A DNA stretch of 64,000 nucleotides from JAYWGN01 sp043778255 (lineage in GTDB: Bacteria; Bacteroidota; Bacteroidia; Chitinophagales; Chitinophagaceae), in contig JAYWGN010000046.1 in assembly GCA_043778255.1 (NCBI GenBank), forward strand, positions 1 to 64,000. Reading direction: 5' to 3'. The notes under the pieces are model-generated. The model was not told the DNA's origin. It saw only the letters and a list, made by a program, of their open reading frames with translations, and did no database searches. How positions within the stretch are numbered: position 1 is the first letter of the stretch; every line of letters starts with the position of its first letter. Below are positions 27,509 through 35,703 of the stretch, one piece after another. The position numbers and the translations under genes are program-made.

Positions 27509-27763
27509 ATGATAGACTTAAAGAAAATACAAGAACGATTTGACAACCTTTTTGAGAAAGAAACACAAGAATCATTTAATAATTGGCTTGAAAATAAAAA
27601 GAAAAATGAAATCTTTACTTTTTTAGGCAAAGGTAAAATTGAAAATATAAAGCCATGTACCTCAATATTTATTCAATTGTTAATTGTTAGCAAATCTACT
27701 ACAAGTACATCCAATAATACAAACAATACTGAATCAAACATACAGTATTCAATGGCTGCATAA
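27509..27763 (+). CDS. Putative small antitoxin of the TAC module
   Basis: An 84-residue protein I do not recognise by family. The N-terminal half is charged and helical (DLKKIQERFDNLFEKETQESFNNWL). The C-terminal half turns hydrophobic (SIFIQLLIVSKS) and then low-complexity Ser/Thr/Asn. In toxin-antitoxin-chaperone systems the antitoxin has a C-terminal chaperone-addiction stretch bound by the SecB-like protein; the hydrophobic patch near residues 52-60 would suit this. It lies 11 bases after the toxin stop, and its own stop shares one base with the chaperone start. Role assigned from position only. Confidence 0.55.
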   Translation: MIDLKKIQERFDNLFEKETQESFNNWLENKKKNEIFTFLGKGKIENIKPCTSIFIQLLIVSKSTTSTSNNTNNTESNIQYSMAA

Positions 27764-28194
27764 TGGAAATTAAAGTACAACCAATATTAAAATTTCATGG
27801 GGTAGATATTCCAAATGTAAATGTTAACCTAACAAGACATTTTAATAATGAAAGCGACCAACCTGAAGTGGAGTTAGAAATTATGCCTAAAGTTTTTTAT
27901 CCTGAGGGAAAACAAAATGAATTTACTATAATTATCGATTTAAAAATTTCATCAAAGGATTATTTTAATATTGCAATTGTTGCTTTTGGCAGCTTCGAAT
28001 TAAATAAACCAACCAACGATTTAGAATCAAAAACATTCATTAACACCAATGCTCCTGCAATAATGTTTCCTTATGTGAGGTCTTTTTTATCTACGTTAAC
28101 GTCTAATTTAGGAAGTGGTATTATACCTATAATTCTACCCCCCCACTTTTTTAAAGGAGATTTAGAGGAATTTAAGGCAGAAACTAAAAGCTAG
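27763..28194 (+). CDS. SecB-like chaperone of the TAC module
   Basis: A 143-residue protein with the SecB fold pattern: an N-terminal strand pair (VNVNLTRHFNN, then PEVELEIMPKVFY), a central strand block (NEFTIIIDLKISSKDYFNIAIVAFGSFEL), then APAIMFPYVRSFLSTLTSNLG and ILPPHFF. The last two correspond to the conserved C-terminal helix and PPxxF segment of SecB. SecB-like proteins encoded next to toxin-antitoxin pairs stabilise the antitoxin rather than exporting proteins in general. It is coupled to the small gene before it by a one-base overlap. A housekeeping SecB seems unlikely given the neighbours. Confidence 0.75.
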   Translation: MEIKVQPILKFHGVDIPNVNVNLTRHFNNESDQPEVELEIMPKVFYPEGKQNEFTIIIDLKISSKDYFNIAIVAFGSFELNKPTNDLESKTFINTNAPAIMFPYVRSFLSTLTSNLGSGIIPIILPPHFFKGDLEEFKAETKS

Positions 28195-28241
28195 TAATTA
28201 TTTTAATGATTTTTGTGATATGTAAAAGCGAATGGCAAACA

Positions 28242-28271
28242 TTTGGTTGGCAGTATAGTGGATTAGCTTTG
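28242..28271 (+). promoter_or_regulatory. Candidate internal promoter after the TAC module
   Basis: TTTG at 28242-28245 and TAGCTTTG at 28264-28271 with an 18-base gap, the same geometry as the main polysaccharide promoter. It lies between the chaperone stop and the second propeller gene, so it could restore transcription of the rest of the locus downstream of the cassette. Confidence 0.5.
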
Positions 28272-28435
28272 CAAACTTCATCCGCCTCTAAGCTCTATTC
28301 GGCTTTAGTTCAAAGTGGTTTCTATAAATTTGGCTCTTAATTAAAACATCAAAAATATTGCAAACATTGGGCTTCAATTGTTGGCTTACTTAATTCAAAT
28401 TATCACACATAGCCAAGTACTGCTTGTTACAACTT

Positions 28436-29392
28436 ATGAATTGGAAAAAAATAGGAAAAATAATTGACCCAACTACTTTTCAGTTGCATAATGGCTGTAC
28501 GGAGTTTGCACAATCACCACAAACATTAGTGTTTGATGATTATGTACGTATCTATTTTTCTACAAGGCAAAAAACTGAAAATGGCAAATACATTAGCCAT
28601 ATAGCATTTGTAGATGTAGATAAAAATTTTGAAATAATTAATCAAAATAGCGAACCTATAATTGAACTTGGTGCATTAGGTACATTTGATGAACATGGCA
28701 TATTTCCCATAAATTTAATGCGAAATGGTAATCAAGTATATGCTTATACATGTGGTTGGAGTAGGCGTACATCAGTATCGGTTGAAACTGGCATTGGCTT
28801 AGCTATTAGCCACAACAATGGAGTTACATTTACCAAAGTAGGCGATGGCCCAATAGTATCGGCTAGTTTATATGAGCCTGTATTGGTAGGCGATGCATTT
28901 GTACAACAGTACAATAACCAATACCACATGTGGTATATATATGGCACCAAATGGATGCCAGCCACTACTACCGAACCTGAAGCAAGAGTATACAAAATAG
29001 CTTATGCCACTAGCATCAATGGCATTAATTGGACAAAGCAAGAAGGCGTACAAATAATAACCGATGTACTTAACCCTAATGAGTGCCAAGCATTACCCAC
29101 AGTTACTAAAGTACACGATACTTACCACATGTACTTTTGCTTTAGAGAAGCCACCGACTTTAGAAACAATGCAACACGAGGCTATAAACTTGGCTATGCA
29201 TACAGTACCGATTTGGTAAATTGGACACGTAATGATGCCCTTAAAGGAATAGATACCACACCAAATAGTTGGGATAGCGAAATGATGTGTTACCCACATA
29301 TATTTCAAGCATTTAACCAAGTGTATTTATTGTACAACGGTAATCAGTTTGGAAAGTATGGTTTTGGAATAGCACAATTGCAATCAATTTAA
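28436..29392 (+). CDS. Five-bladed beta-propeller, GH43/GH32-like protein (copy B)
   Basis: Paralog of the 25878 gene, 318 residues with the same blade pattern: VRIYFSTRQKTENGKYISH, LGTFDEHGIFPINLM, YAYTCGWSRRTSVSVETGIGLAIS, YHMWYIYGTKWM and WDSEMMCYPHIF. Shared landmarks are GTFDE, GW(T/S)R, the SWDSEM/GWDSEM segment and a GFG ending. ATG at 28436 is preferred; an in-frame TTG at 28424 adds only four residues. The two copies differ at most positions, so the duplication is old or they were acquired separately. No signal peptide. Confidence 0.75.
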   Translation: MNWKKIGKIIDPTTFQLHNGCTEFAQSPQTLVFDDYVRIYFSTRQKTENGKYISHIAFVDVDKNFEIINQNSEPIIELGALGTFDEHGIFPINLMRNGNQVYAYTCGWSRRTSVSVETGIGLAISHNNGVTFTKVGDGPIVSASLYEPVLVGDAFVQQYNNQYHMWYIYGTKWMPATTTEPEARVYKIAYATSINGINWTKQEGVQIITDVLNPNECQALPTVTKVHDTYHMYFCFREATDFRNNATRGYKLGYAYSTDLVNWTRNDALKGIDTTPNSWDSEMMCYPHIFQAFNQVYLLYNGNQFGKYGFGIAQLQSI

Positions 29393-29458
29393 TAAATTAA
29401 CAAACAAATCATACATTTAACATTAAATAAGGCTTCCGAACATAATATTGAAAACCAT

Positions 29459-29848
29459 TTGTTGGCTTGCTCCAATAACTTTGTGCCTGCCTTACAGCAT
29501 ACAGTTAACATTAACCAATATGCAAGTAAAATAAGAGATAAAGCACAAACATTTGAAGCCTGGAGTAACAATACTTTGGTTGGGTTAATAGCTGTGTATA
29601 TGAACGACCCAAAGTTACACACAGCCTTTATAACTAGTGTAAGTGTAGTAGCCACCATGCAAGGCAAAGGCATAGCCAACCAATTGCTAACATTTGTTAT
29701 TAATAAGGCAACCGAACTACGCTACAGTACTTTACAATTAGAAGTAAACAACGCTAATAATACAGCAATACAACTGTATACAAAAAATGGATTTACTAAG
29801 TTGGCAACAAACGAAACCATTACTACAATGCAAATACACTTACCATAA
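29459..29848 (+). CDS. GNAT-family N-acetyltransferase (start uncertain)
   Basis: An acetyl-CoA-dependent GNAT acyltransferase. The core is SVSVVATMQGKGIANQLLTFVINKA (motif A, Q/RxxGxG/A, here QGKGIA) and NNTAIQLYTKNGFTKL. TTG at 29459 is the first usual start codon in frame, giving 129 residues. The frame stays open to 29393, and the residues encoded upstream (IIHLTLNKASEHNIENHL) look like the missing first strand and helix of the fold. The true start may therefore be a rare ATT or ATA just after the preceding stop. It probably acylates an amino sugar in this cluster. Confidence 0.7.
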   Translation: MLACSNNFVPALQHTVNINQYASKIRDKAQTFEAWSNNTLVGLIAVYMNDPKLHTAFITSVSVVATMQGKGIANQLLTFVINKATELRYSTLQLEVNNANNTAIQLYTKNGFTKLATNETITTMQIHLP

Positions 29849-29863
29849 CAAATTAAATAATAT

Positions 29864-30604
29864 ATGAGTACCCAACGTAATTATAACAAAGAGTTAAGCG
29901 ATACCAACGACCATAAGTATGCTTACAATTTTGATTTTGACATTATGCACCCCTATATGCTCAAATCATTTTTGCCCTTTTTTAAGCAAGGCAATTTTTT
30001 AGAATTAGGTAGTTTTAAAGGCGACTTTACAAAGCGTTTTTTACCACATTTTAACAACATTACTTGTGTTGAAGCATCTGATGAGGCTGTGGCTATCGCC
30101 AAAAATGAATTTGGTGAAAAAGTTACATTTTTCAACCAATTATTTGAGCAAGTAACCCTACCCACCACTTACGATAATATAGTACTCACCCATGTACTGG
30201 AGCATATTGACGATGCAGTGGGTTTGCTTACCCGTATCAATAATGAATGGTTAAGCCCTACGGGCCGATTTTTTTTGGTATGCCCCAATGCTAATGCCCC
30301 AAGTAGGCAAATAGCCGTAAAAATGGGCTTAATAACCCACAACAGTGCCATAACACCAGCCGAAGCCGAACACGGCCACCGCATTACCTATACACTCGAT
30401 ACCTTGGAGAGAGATTGCAAAGCAGCAGGCCTAAAAGTAGTACACCGTTCTGGTATATTTTTTAAAGCATTAGCCAATTTTCAGTGGGATAGGTTGTTAC
30501 AAACCGATATAATATCAACCCAATACTTAGACGGTTGTTATGACCTTGGCCAACAATACCCCGACTTATGCTCCAGTATATTCCTAATGTGCGAAAAAGG
30601 ATAA
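29864..30604 (+). CDS. Class I SAM-dependent methyltransferase
   Basis: A 246-residue methyltransferase with the SAM-binding motif I FLELGSFKGDFTKRF near residues 43-57, the acidic second motif ITCVEASDEAVAIAKNEFG, and motif post-I YDNIVLTHVLEHIDD near residue 108. The H-V-L-E-H form places it in the Methyltransf_11/23 group common in O-antigen clusters. The target, probably a sugar hydroxyl or carboxyl, is unknown. 15 bases after the GNAT gene and 6 before the next glycosyltransferase. Confidence 0.88.
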   Translation: MSTQRNYNKELSDTNDHKYAYNFDFDIMHPYMLKSFLPFFKQGNFLELGSFKGDFTKRFLPHFNNITCVEASDEAVAIAKNEFGEKVTFFNQLFEQVTLPTTYDNIVLTHVLEHIDDAVGLLTRINNEWLSPTGRFFLVCPNANAPSRQIAVKMGLITHNSAITPAEAEHGHRITYTLDTLERDCKAAGLKVVHRSGIFFKALANFQWDRLLQTDIISTQYLDGCYDLGQQYPDLCSSIFLMCEKG

Positions 30605-30610
30605 CCTAAA

Positions 30611-31528
30611 GTGGCAGTACAACTTACCGTATGTATAATTACATACAACCACCAACAGTATATAACCCAAGCATTAAACAGTGTGTTAATGCAAAAGGTA
30701 AACTTTAGTTGGGAAATATTAATTGCCGACGATTGCTCCACCGATGCTACTACTAGCATTATAAATGAGTACCAACAAAAGCATCCTCACTTAATTAAAA
30801 TATTGCCCCGTACCCACAACCTAGGTGGAGGCAAAAACTTTGTTGATTTAATTAATAGTGCCACAGGCACTTACATTGCTTACCTCGAAGGTGACGATTA
30901 CTGGCTTAATGAAAATAAATTGCAAATACAGTACGATTACATGCAAGCCAATCCAAGCTTTTCAATGTGCTACCATCAAATAAACTGGGCCGATGAAAAA
31001 ACTTTAGTAATTGATCATGTTCGTAATATATCTAACCAAAACGATGAGCCAATAACTACACTTGATAGCATAGTAAAAAACGGATGGTCAATAAAAAGCT
31101 GTACAATGTTTTTTAAAAACATTAAACTAAATTCAGATTTTGTAAACCTTTTTATTGGTGATTACCCACTTCATGTATTATTAGCAAAGCAAGGCAATAT
31201 TGGCTTCATAAAAAAAGTATTGGGAGTGTATAGAGTGAACTACAGCGGCTATTCCGAAACTCAATTAAAGTCAACTAGTATTGAAAAGCTTAAAAAGCTA
31301 TTTAGGGGTAATTTATACTTGAATGATTATTTGAATAAAATTACTGACTTTGTATATTCTGATATTTTTTGTAAACGAAAAACAAATGCCGCAATTATTC
31401 ATTTAAAAACCTTGGGTTTTAAAAATTTTAAATACATACCAAAAGAATTTTTAGTGGCTGTAAATAATATTGGATTTTTTAATTTTTTAAAATTTTCAAT
31501 CAAACAATTTGTATCGAAGGAAAAATAA
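30611..31528 (+). CDS. GT2 family glycosyltransferase
   Basis: A 305-residue GT-A fold enzyme starting at GTG: VQLTVCIITYNHQQYITQALNSVLMQ, then ILIADDCSTDAT and IAYLEGDDYWLNENKLQIQ (DD metal site near residue 95). This EGDDYW form is typical of capsule GT2 enzymes. Donor and acceptor unknown. The C-terminal 100 residues are hydrophobic and lysine-rich, likely lying on the membrane. Only 3 bases separate it from the next acyltransferase. Confidence 0.88.
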   Translation: MAVQLTVCIITYNHQQYITQALNSVLMQKVNFSWEILIADDCSTDATTSIINEYQQKHPHLIKILPRTHNLGGGKNFVDLINSATGTYIAYLEGDDYWLNENKLQIQYDYMQANPSFSMCYHQINWADEKTLVIDHVRNISNQNDEPITTLDSIVKNGWSIKSCTMFFKNIKLNSDFVNLFIGDYPLHVLLAKQGNIGFIKKVLGVYRVNYSGYSETQLKSTSIEKLKKLFRGNLYLNDYLNKITDFVYSDIFCKRKTNAAIIHLKTLGFKNFKYIPKEFLVAVNNIGFFNFLKFSIKQFVSKEK

Positions 31529-31531
31529 GAT

Positions 31532-32158
31532 ATGAAAATTAAAATATTACAATTTCTTTTTGGTCGCTTTGCTAAAATAATTTATTTTTTGGGTAAAAAT
31601 GAAGAACAAAAAAAAGAACAACTCACCTACCAACAACAAGCAACAATTGGTAACAAAGTATTAATTGAAACTGGCACTATTATTAATAACCAATTACACG
31701 ACAAATCCAAAATACTAATAGGCGATAATAGTTGGCTTAATAAAGCCTACCTCACTATATTTGGACACGGTGGACAAATCATTATTGGCAACAATACATT
31801 TATTGGTCCTAATTCTTGTATATGGTCGGCTGCAAAAATTACAATTGGCAATTATGTTCTCATTTCACATAATGTGAATATACATGACAATAATTCTCAT
31901 TCTATTTCTCACATAGAACGTCAAAAAGATTTTGATTATATAAGAGCAAATGGAAAACTTCAATCTCACAACAGTTTATCTGAGCAAGAAGTAGTAATTA
32001 AGGATAATGTATGGATAGGCTTTAATGCAGTAATACTTAAAGGTGTTACCATTGGCGAAGGAGCAATAATTGGAGCAAATACACTTATAACAAAAGATGT
32101 ACCAGCTTATGCAATAGTGGTAGGCAATCCTGCTACCGTTATTGGCAAATCAAATTAA
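31532..32158 (+). CDS. Hexapeptide-repeat acyltransferase (CatB/maltose acetyltransferase-like)
   Basis: A 208-residue left-handed beta-helix acyltransferase. Repeats run from NKVLIETGTIINNQ to GVTIGEGAIIGANTLITKDVPAYAIVVGNPATVIG, the usual end of O-acetyltransferases in this family. HNVNIHDNNSHSIS near residue 115 holds the likely catalytic His. It probably adds an acetyl group to a sugar hydroxyl of the repeat unit. The N-terminal 30 residues (FGRFAKIIYFLGK) are hydrophobic and may bind the membrane. Confidence 0.85.
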   Translation: MKIKILQFLFGRFAKIIYFLGKNEEQKKEQLTYQQQATIGNKVLIETGTIINNQLHDKSKILIGDNSWLNKAYLTIFGHGGQIIIGNNTFIGPNSCIWSAAKITIGNYVLISHNVNIHDNNSHSISHIERQKDFDYIRANGKLQSHNSLSEQEVVIKDNVWIGFNAVILKGVTIGEGAIIGANTLITKDVPAYAIVVGNPATVIGKSN

Positions 32159-32167
32159 AACAAACTT

Positions 32168-32947
32168 ATGATTTCAATACAAAGCCAAATAGATAGATTC
32201 AAATGGTTGTACAAAAACTATAGAAAAATTAATAGCCAAACTACCATTGCTCCCACACATTACTTAGGGCCAATTACCTACAATTGCGATAGCCTAACTA
32301 CTAGCAACAACTGCGATTTTTTAACCGAGCCTCGGTTTGTAAAAGCATACCAAGCAGCAAAAGCTACCAAGCCTTGGGATGGCTTTACGTTGCAATGGCG
32401 AACTTATATATTTTGTTATTTTGCTAATTTGGCCAAGCACTTACAAGGCGATTATGTAGAGTGTGGCGTTAACACAGGTGCTTATTCCATTGCAGCTATT
32501 AATTATATTAATTTTGAAAACTATAATAAAACCTACTACCTCTTCGATACTTTTGGTGGGCTTAATACCAACCAAATAACCGAAGCCGAGTACAAAGCAG
32601 GTATTGGCGAATACCTAGGCAACTACCACGATGTGTATGAAGATGTAAAAGCTACCTTTAAAAATTATAATGTAAAAGTAGTAAAAGGCTTAGTGCCAGA
32701 TACACTGACGGAGTGCAAAGCCACAAGCATTTGTTTTCTTTCAATTGATATGAATGTAACAGCACCCGAAATAGCCGCAATCAATTACTTTTGGAATAGT
32801 ATAGTAAGTGGCGGTATTATAGTGTTAGATGACTATGGCTTTCCACCACACATTAACCAAAAGTATGCATTTGACGAATTTGCAAAGCAAAAAAATGTTG
32901 ATATACTATCCTTACCTACAGGGCAAGGTATTATTTTCAAACCTTAA
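32168..32947 (+). CDS. TylF/MycF-type O-methyltransferase
   Basis: A 259-residue SAM- and metal-dependent methyltransferase of the macrocin O-methyltransferase family. Landmarks: QWRTYIFCYFANLAKHLQGDYVECGVNTGAYS (SAM site, near residues 75-105), YYLFDTFGGL, and SIDMNVTAPEIAAINYFWNSIVSGGIIVLDDYG (metal-binding Asp cluster near 195-225). In polysaccharide clusters these proteins methylate sugar hydroxyls. 9 bases after the acyltransferase. Confidence 0.88.
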   Translation: MISIQSQIDRFKWLYKNYRKINSQTTIAPTHYLGPITYNCDSLTTSNNCDFLTEPRFVKAYQAAKATKPWDGFTLQWRTYIFCYFANLAKHLQGDYVECGVNTGAYSIAAINYINFENYNKTYYLFDTFGGLNTNQITEAEYKAGIGEYLGNYHDVYEDVKATFKNYNVKVVKGLVPDTLTECKATSICFLSIDMNVTAPEIAAINYFWNSIVSGGIIVLDDYGFPPHINQKYAFDEFAKQKNVDILSLPTGQGIIFKP

Positions 32948-32950
32948 GTA

Positions 32951-33850
32951 ATGAATATTTTAATATTAGGCTCCGAGGGTTTTATAGGTAGCCATTTATG
33001 CGATTTTTTTGTAACCCAACACACTGTTATAGGGTACGATACTAGTAGCAATGCAATATATAACCACAACAAAACCCACTACCATAGCAACCTTTATGCT
33101 ACCCTCAGTAGTATATTTAATACCTATACAATTGATGTGTGTATTAATGCAGCCGGTAGTGCCAATGTTGGCATGTCGGTACAAGAGCCAATTAATGACT
33201 TTACCGCCAATGCATTATTTACCATGCAAGTGTTAGATGCTATAAGGCAACACAGTGCAGCTTGCAAATATTTACACATATCAAGTGCCGCAGTGTACGG
33301 CAACCCTACTACATTGCCCATAGCCGAGTACCATACCTTAGCTCCCATATCGCCTTATGGTTACCACAAGTTAATAGCCGAAAAAATTAGTGAAGAGTAC
33401 TCCAAATTGTATAATATAAAAACAGCCATTATTCGTCCATTTTCAGTGTATGGCCCAAGGTTGAAAAAACAATTATTTTGGGATATTTATAACAAAGCAA
33501 CAAGTAGCAATACCGTACAAATGTTTGGTACAGGCAACGAAACAAGAGATTTTATATACATAACCGATGTAGTAGCTATTATAAATGCAATAATTACTAA
33601 CAGCAAGTTTGAGTTTGACATATACAATACAGCAAGTGGCCATGCCAATACTATTGGTGAGGTTACCGCACTATTTTGTGGTATGTTTGCTACGCCAAAG
33701 GCTATAGTATTTAATACAATAATAAAGCAAGGCGATCCATTATACTGGCAAGCAAATATTGAAAAAATACAGCAATTGTACAACCAACCCATGCTGCCTA
33801 TTACTAGTGGGTTGCAAAAAACTTATGAATGGATAGTAAGCCAGAGTTAA
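32951..33850 (+). CDS. NAD-dependent epimerase/dehydratase (extended SDR)
   Basis: A 299-residue extended short-chain dehydrogenase. The Rossmann motif is ILGSEGFIGSHL (GxxGxxG); the catalytic pair is in YGYHKLIAEK near residue 135; ISSAAVYGNPTTLPIAEYH and RPFSVYGPRLKKQLFWD are sugar-nucleotide enzyme signatures. The substrate cannot be told; a UDP- or dTDP-hexose is likely. Its last 22 bases overlap the start of the next glycosyltransferase gene in another frame. Confidence 0.88.
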   Translation: MNILILGSEGFIGSHLCDFFVTQHTVIGYDTSSNAIYNHNKTHYHSNLYATLSSIFNTYTIDVCINAAGSANVGMSVQEPINDFTANALFTMQVLDAIRQHSAACKYLHISSAAVYGNPTTLPIAEYHTLAPISPYGYHKLIAEKISEEYSKLYNIKTAIIRPFSVYGPRLKKQLFWDIYNKATSSNTVQMFGTGNETRDFIYITDVVAIINAIITNSKFEFDIYNTASGHANTIGEVTALFCGMFATPKAIVFNTIIKQGDPLYWQANIEKIQQLYNQPMLPITSGLQKTYEWIVSQS

Positions 33851-35013
33851 TAATAGTTACCAATAATGTGGTGGGTGGTGTAGCTAGTTTTTGGAAAAAT
33901 TTGGTAAGCAACGATGCCTCTAATTTTTTTGATAAAAAAGTTATTTATTTAGACTGCCAACCTACCACCGAAACTACCCTCAGTAAGCCTTTTGGCACTT
34001 GTGCCGATGTTATATTTACCTATAACGAAACTGATACGGTGTACCATGTATCCAAGCAATTAAGCAATAGCATTAGCCCTACTGAGGGTGCAGTACTAAC
34101 TAATTTTGATACGGAGTTAAGGAGTTTACACCTGCATCGTAAAAATGAGAAGACCATCTTTTATTTCTGTCACGATGAGGCATACCTTACAGCAGCCGTT
34201 AAGTACCAGTTTTTAATTGATGTGTATGTGGTGCACAACCCCATATTTGTAACCTTACTTAACCAACAACTCAATAATAGAGCAGCCGATATTGTATATA
34301 TTCCTTACGGCGTTACCACCTATACTACTTACCAAAAACAAATAAATACCAACAATACCCTTAATATAGTATGGTTGGCTAGGCTTAACAAGCACAAAGG
34401 CATATACGATATACCACCAATTAATGAAGCATTAAAAGCACTACATTGCAAGGTTAACTTTACTATAATAGGCAACGGCCCCGAAAAAGAAGCTATTGTA
34501 GCATTGGTAAAAAACGAACCCAACTTTACATTTATTAACCCAACCGATAATAGCGAGGTTGTAGCCATATTAAAACAACAAGATGTATTTATATTACCCT
34601 CTTACTTAGATGGTTTGCCAGTAGCCATGCTCGAAAGTATGAGTGTAGGTTGTGTGCCAGTAGTAAGCAATTTTAATGAAGGCATACAGCAGGTAGTAAC
34701 TAGCAATATTGGGTTTGTATTGCCCAAGGGCAAAATAGAACAGTTTGCCCATACAATTAGTACAATTGATAAAGATAGAAGTTTGTTAGCCACCTTATCC
34801 AAAGCTAGTAAGCAGTTGGTAGAGCAGGAGTATAATGTAACCGTACAATCACAAAAGTATTATACCTTATTTGCCCAATACAAAAGTTTGAAAAAAGCTA
34901 AGCAAACAAAGTACCTTAATTATGGCATTTCTACACATCCGCTAATGCCTACATTTTTACAAAAAACTATGCTTCAGTTTTCTACATTTATTCATAAGCT
35001 ATTACCCAAGTAA
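33829..35013 (+). CDS. GT4-family glycosyltransferase
   Basis: A 394-residue GT-B fold enzyme. The C-terminal nucleotide-sugar domain is clear: IVWLARLNKHKGIYDIPPINEA near residue 180, FTIIGNGPEKEAIVAL, then ILPSYLDGLPVAMLESMSVGCVPVVSNFNEGI near residues 255-285 (the E-x7-E retaining motif). The ATG at 33829 lies inside the end of the previous gene; using it keeps the first strand PELIIVTNNVVGGV, so it is favoured. The gene abuts the next one with no spacer. Confidence 0.88.
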   Translation: MDSKPELIIVTNNVVGGVASFWKNLVSNDASNFFDKKVIYLDCQPTTETTLSKPFGTCADVIFTYNETDTVYHVSKQLSNSISPTEGAVLTNFDTELRSLHLHRKNEKTIFYFCHDEAYLTAAVKYQFLIDVYVVHNPIFVTLLNQQLNNRAADIVYIPYGVTTYTTYQKQINTNNTLNIVWLARLNKHKGIYDIPPINEALKALHCKVNFTIIGNGPEKEAIVALVKNEPNFTFINPTDNSEVVAILKQQDVFILPSYLDGLPVAMLESMSVGCVPVVSNFNEGIQQVVTSNIGFVLPKGKIEQFAHTISTIDKDRSLLATLSKASKQLVEQEYNVTVQSQKYYTLFAQYKSLKKAKQTKYLNYGISTHPLMPTFLQKTMLQFSTFIHKLLPK

Positions 35014-35703
35014 ATGCTTAATACATACAAGGTACACATTGTTGGTAACGGCTTATTAGCCAGTAAGTTTTTAAATACTACTTTTCAAATTCCTGTATTA
35101 ATATTTGCCTCAGGTGTATCAAACTCATTGGAGGAAAATATAACCGCATTTAACCGTGAAATTGAATTGTTGCAACAACATTTAACTACACCTAAGCTGC
35201 TTATTTACTTTAGTTCGTACAGTGTTACTTATAAGCAAAGTGCTTATGTAAGCCATAAGTTACTAATAGAAAAACTAATACAGCAGCATACCCCAAAGTA
35301 CTTAATACTAAGGCTAACCAATGTAGTAGGCAATGCTGGCAATAGCAATACGGTTATTAATTATTTGTACCAAAAAATAAAGACTAACCAAACCTTTGAA
35401 CTGTATCAAAATGCCGAACGAAATTTTTTGGATATTGATGATGTAGTGCTTACCGTAACAAACCTCATTAATAATAATGTGGCTAATAGGGTACTCAACT
35501 TAGGCTATAGCCACAATATAACTATGCCACAAGTAATGGCCAATATTGAGCAGTACCTCCATACCAAGGCAGTATATACTATTAACAATGCGGTGGTGGA
35601 GAGAGTGGGCAATAATTTTGAACCCATTATAACCGAACATACGGCCACTACAGCTACTGCATATTTGCAACAAATATTGCAAAAATATTTTGCGAAAGCA
35701 TAA
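35014..35703 (+). CDS. Short NAD(P)-binding epimerase-like protein (SDR fold)
   Basis: A 229-residue protein with a reduced extended-SDR plan: VHIVGNGLLASKFL as a degenerate Rossmann glycine motif, LLIYFSSYSVTY, and YVSHKLLIEKL giving the YxxxK pair near residue 85. LRLTNVVGNAGNSNTVINYL and NFLDIDDVVLTVTNLI then match the substrate half. It is about 80 residues shorter than usual, losing part of the N-terminal half between the first strand and the catalytic Ser. It could be a specialised enzyme or have lost activity. It abuts its neighbours on both sides. Confidence 0.75.
   Translation: MLNTYKVHIVGNGLLASKFLNTTFQIPVLIFASGVSNSLEENITAFNREIELLQQHLTTPKLLIYFSSYSVTYKQSAYVSHKLLIEKLIQQHTPKYLILRLTNVVGNAGNSNTVINYLYQKIKTNQTFELYQNAERNFLDIDDVVLTVTNLINNNVANRVLNLGYSHNITMPQVMANIEQYLHTKAVYTINNAVVERVGNNFEPIITEHTATTATAYLQQILQKYFAKA

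Noticed and set aside
27763..28194. SecB-like gene considered as the general export chaperone
   Set aside because: Its coupling to two small genes of toxin-antitoxin form and its low similarity outside the core favour a dedicated chaperone.
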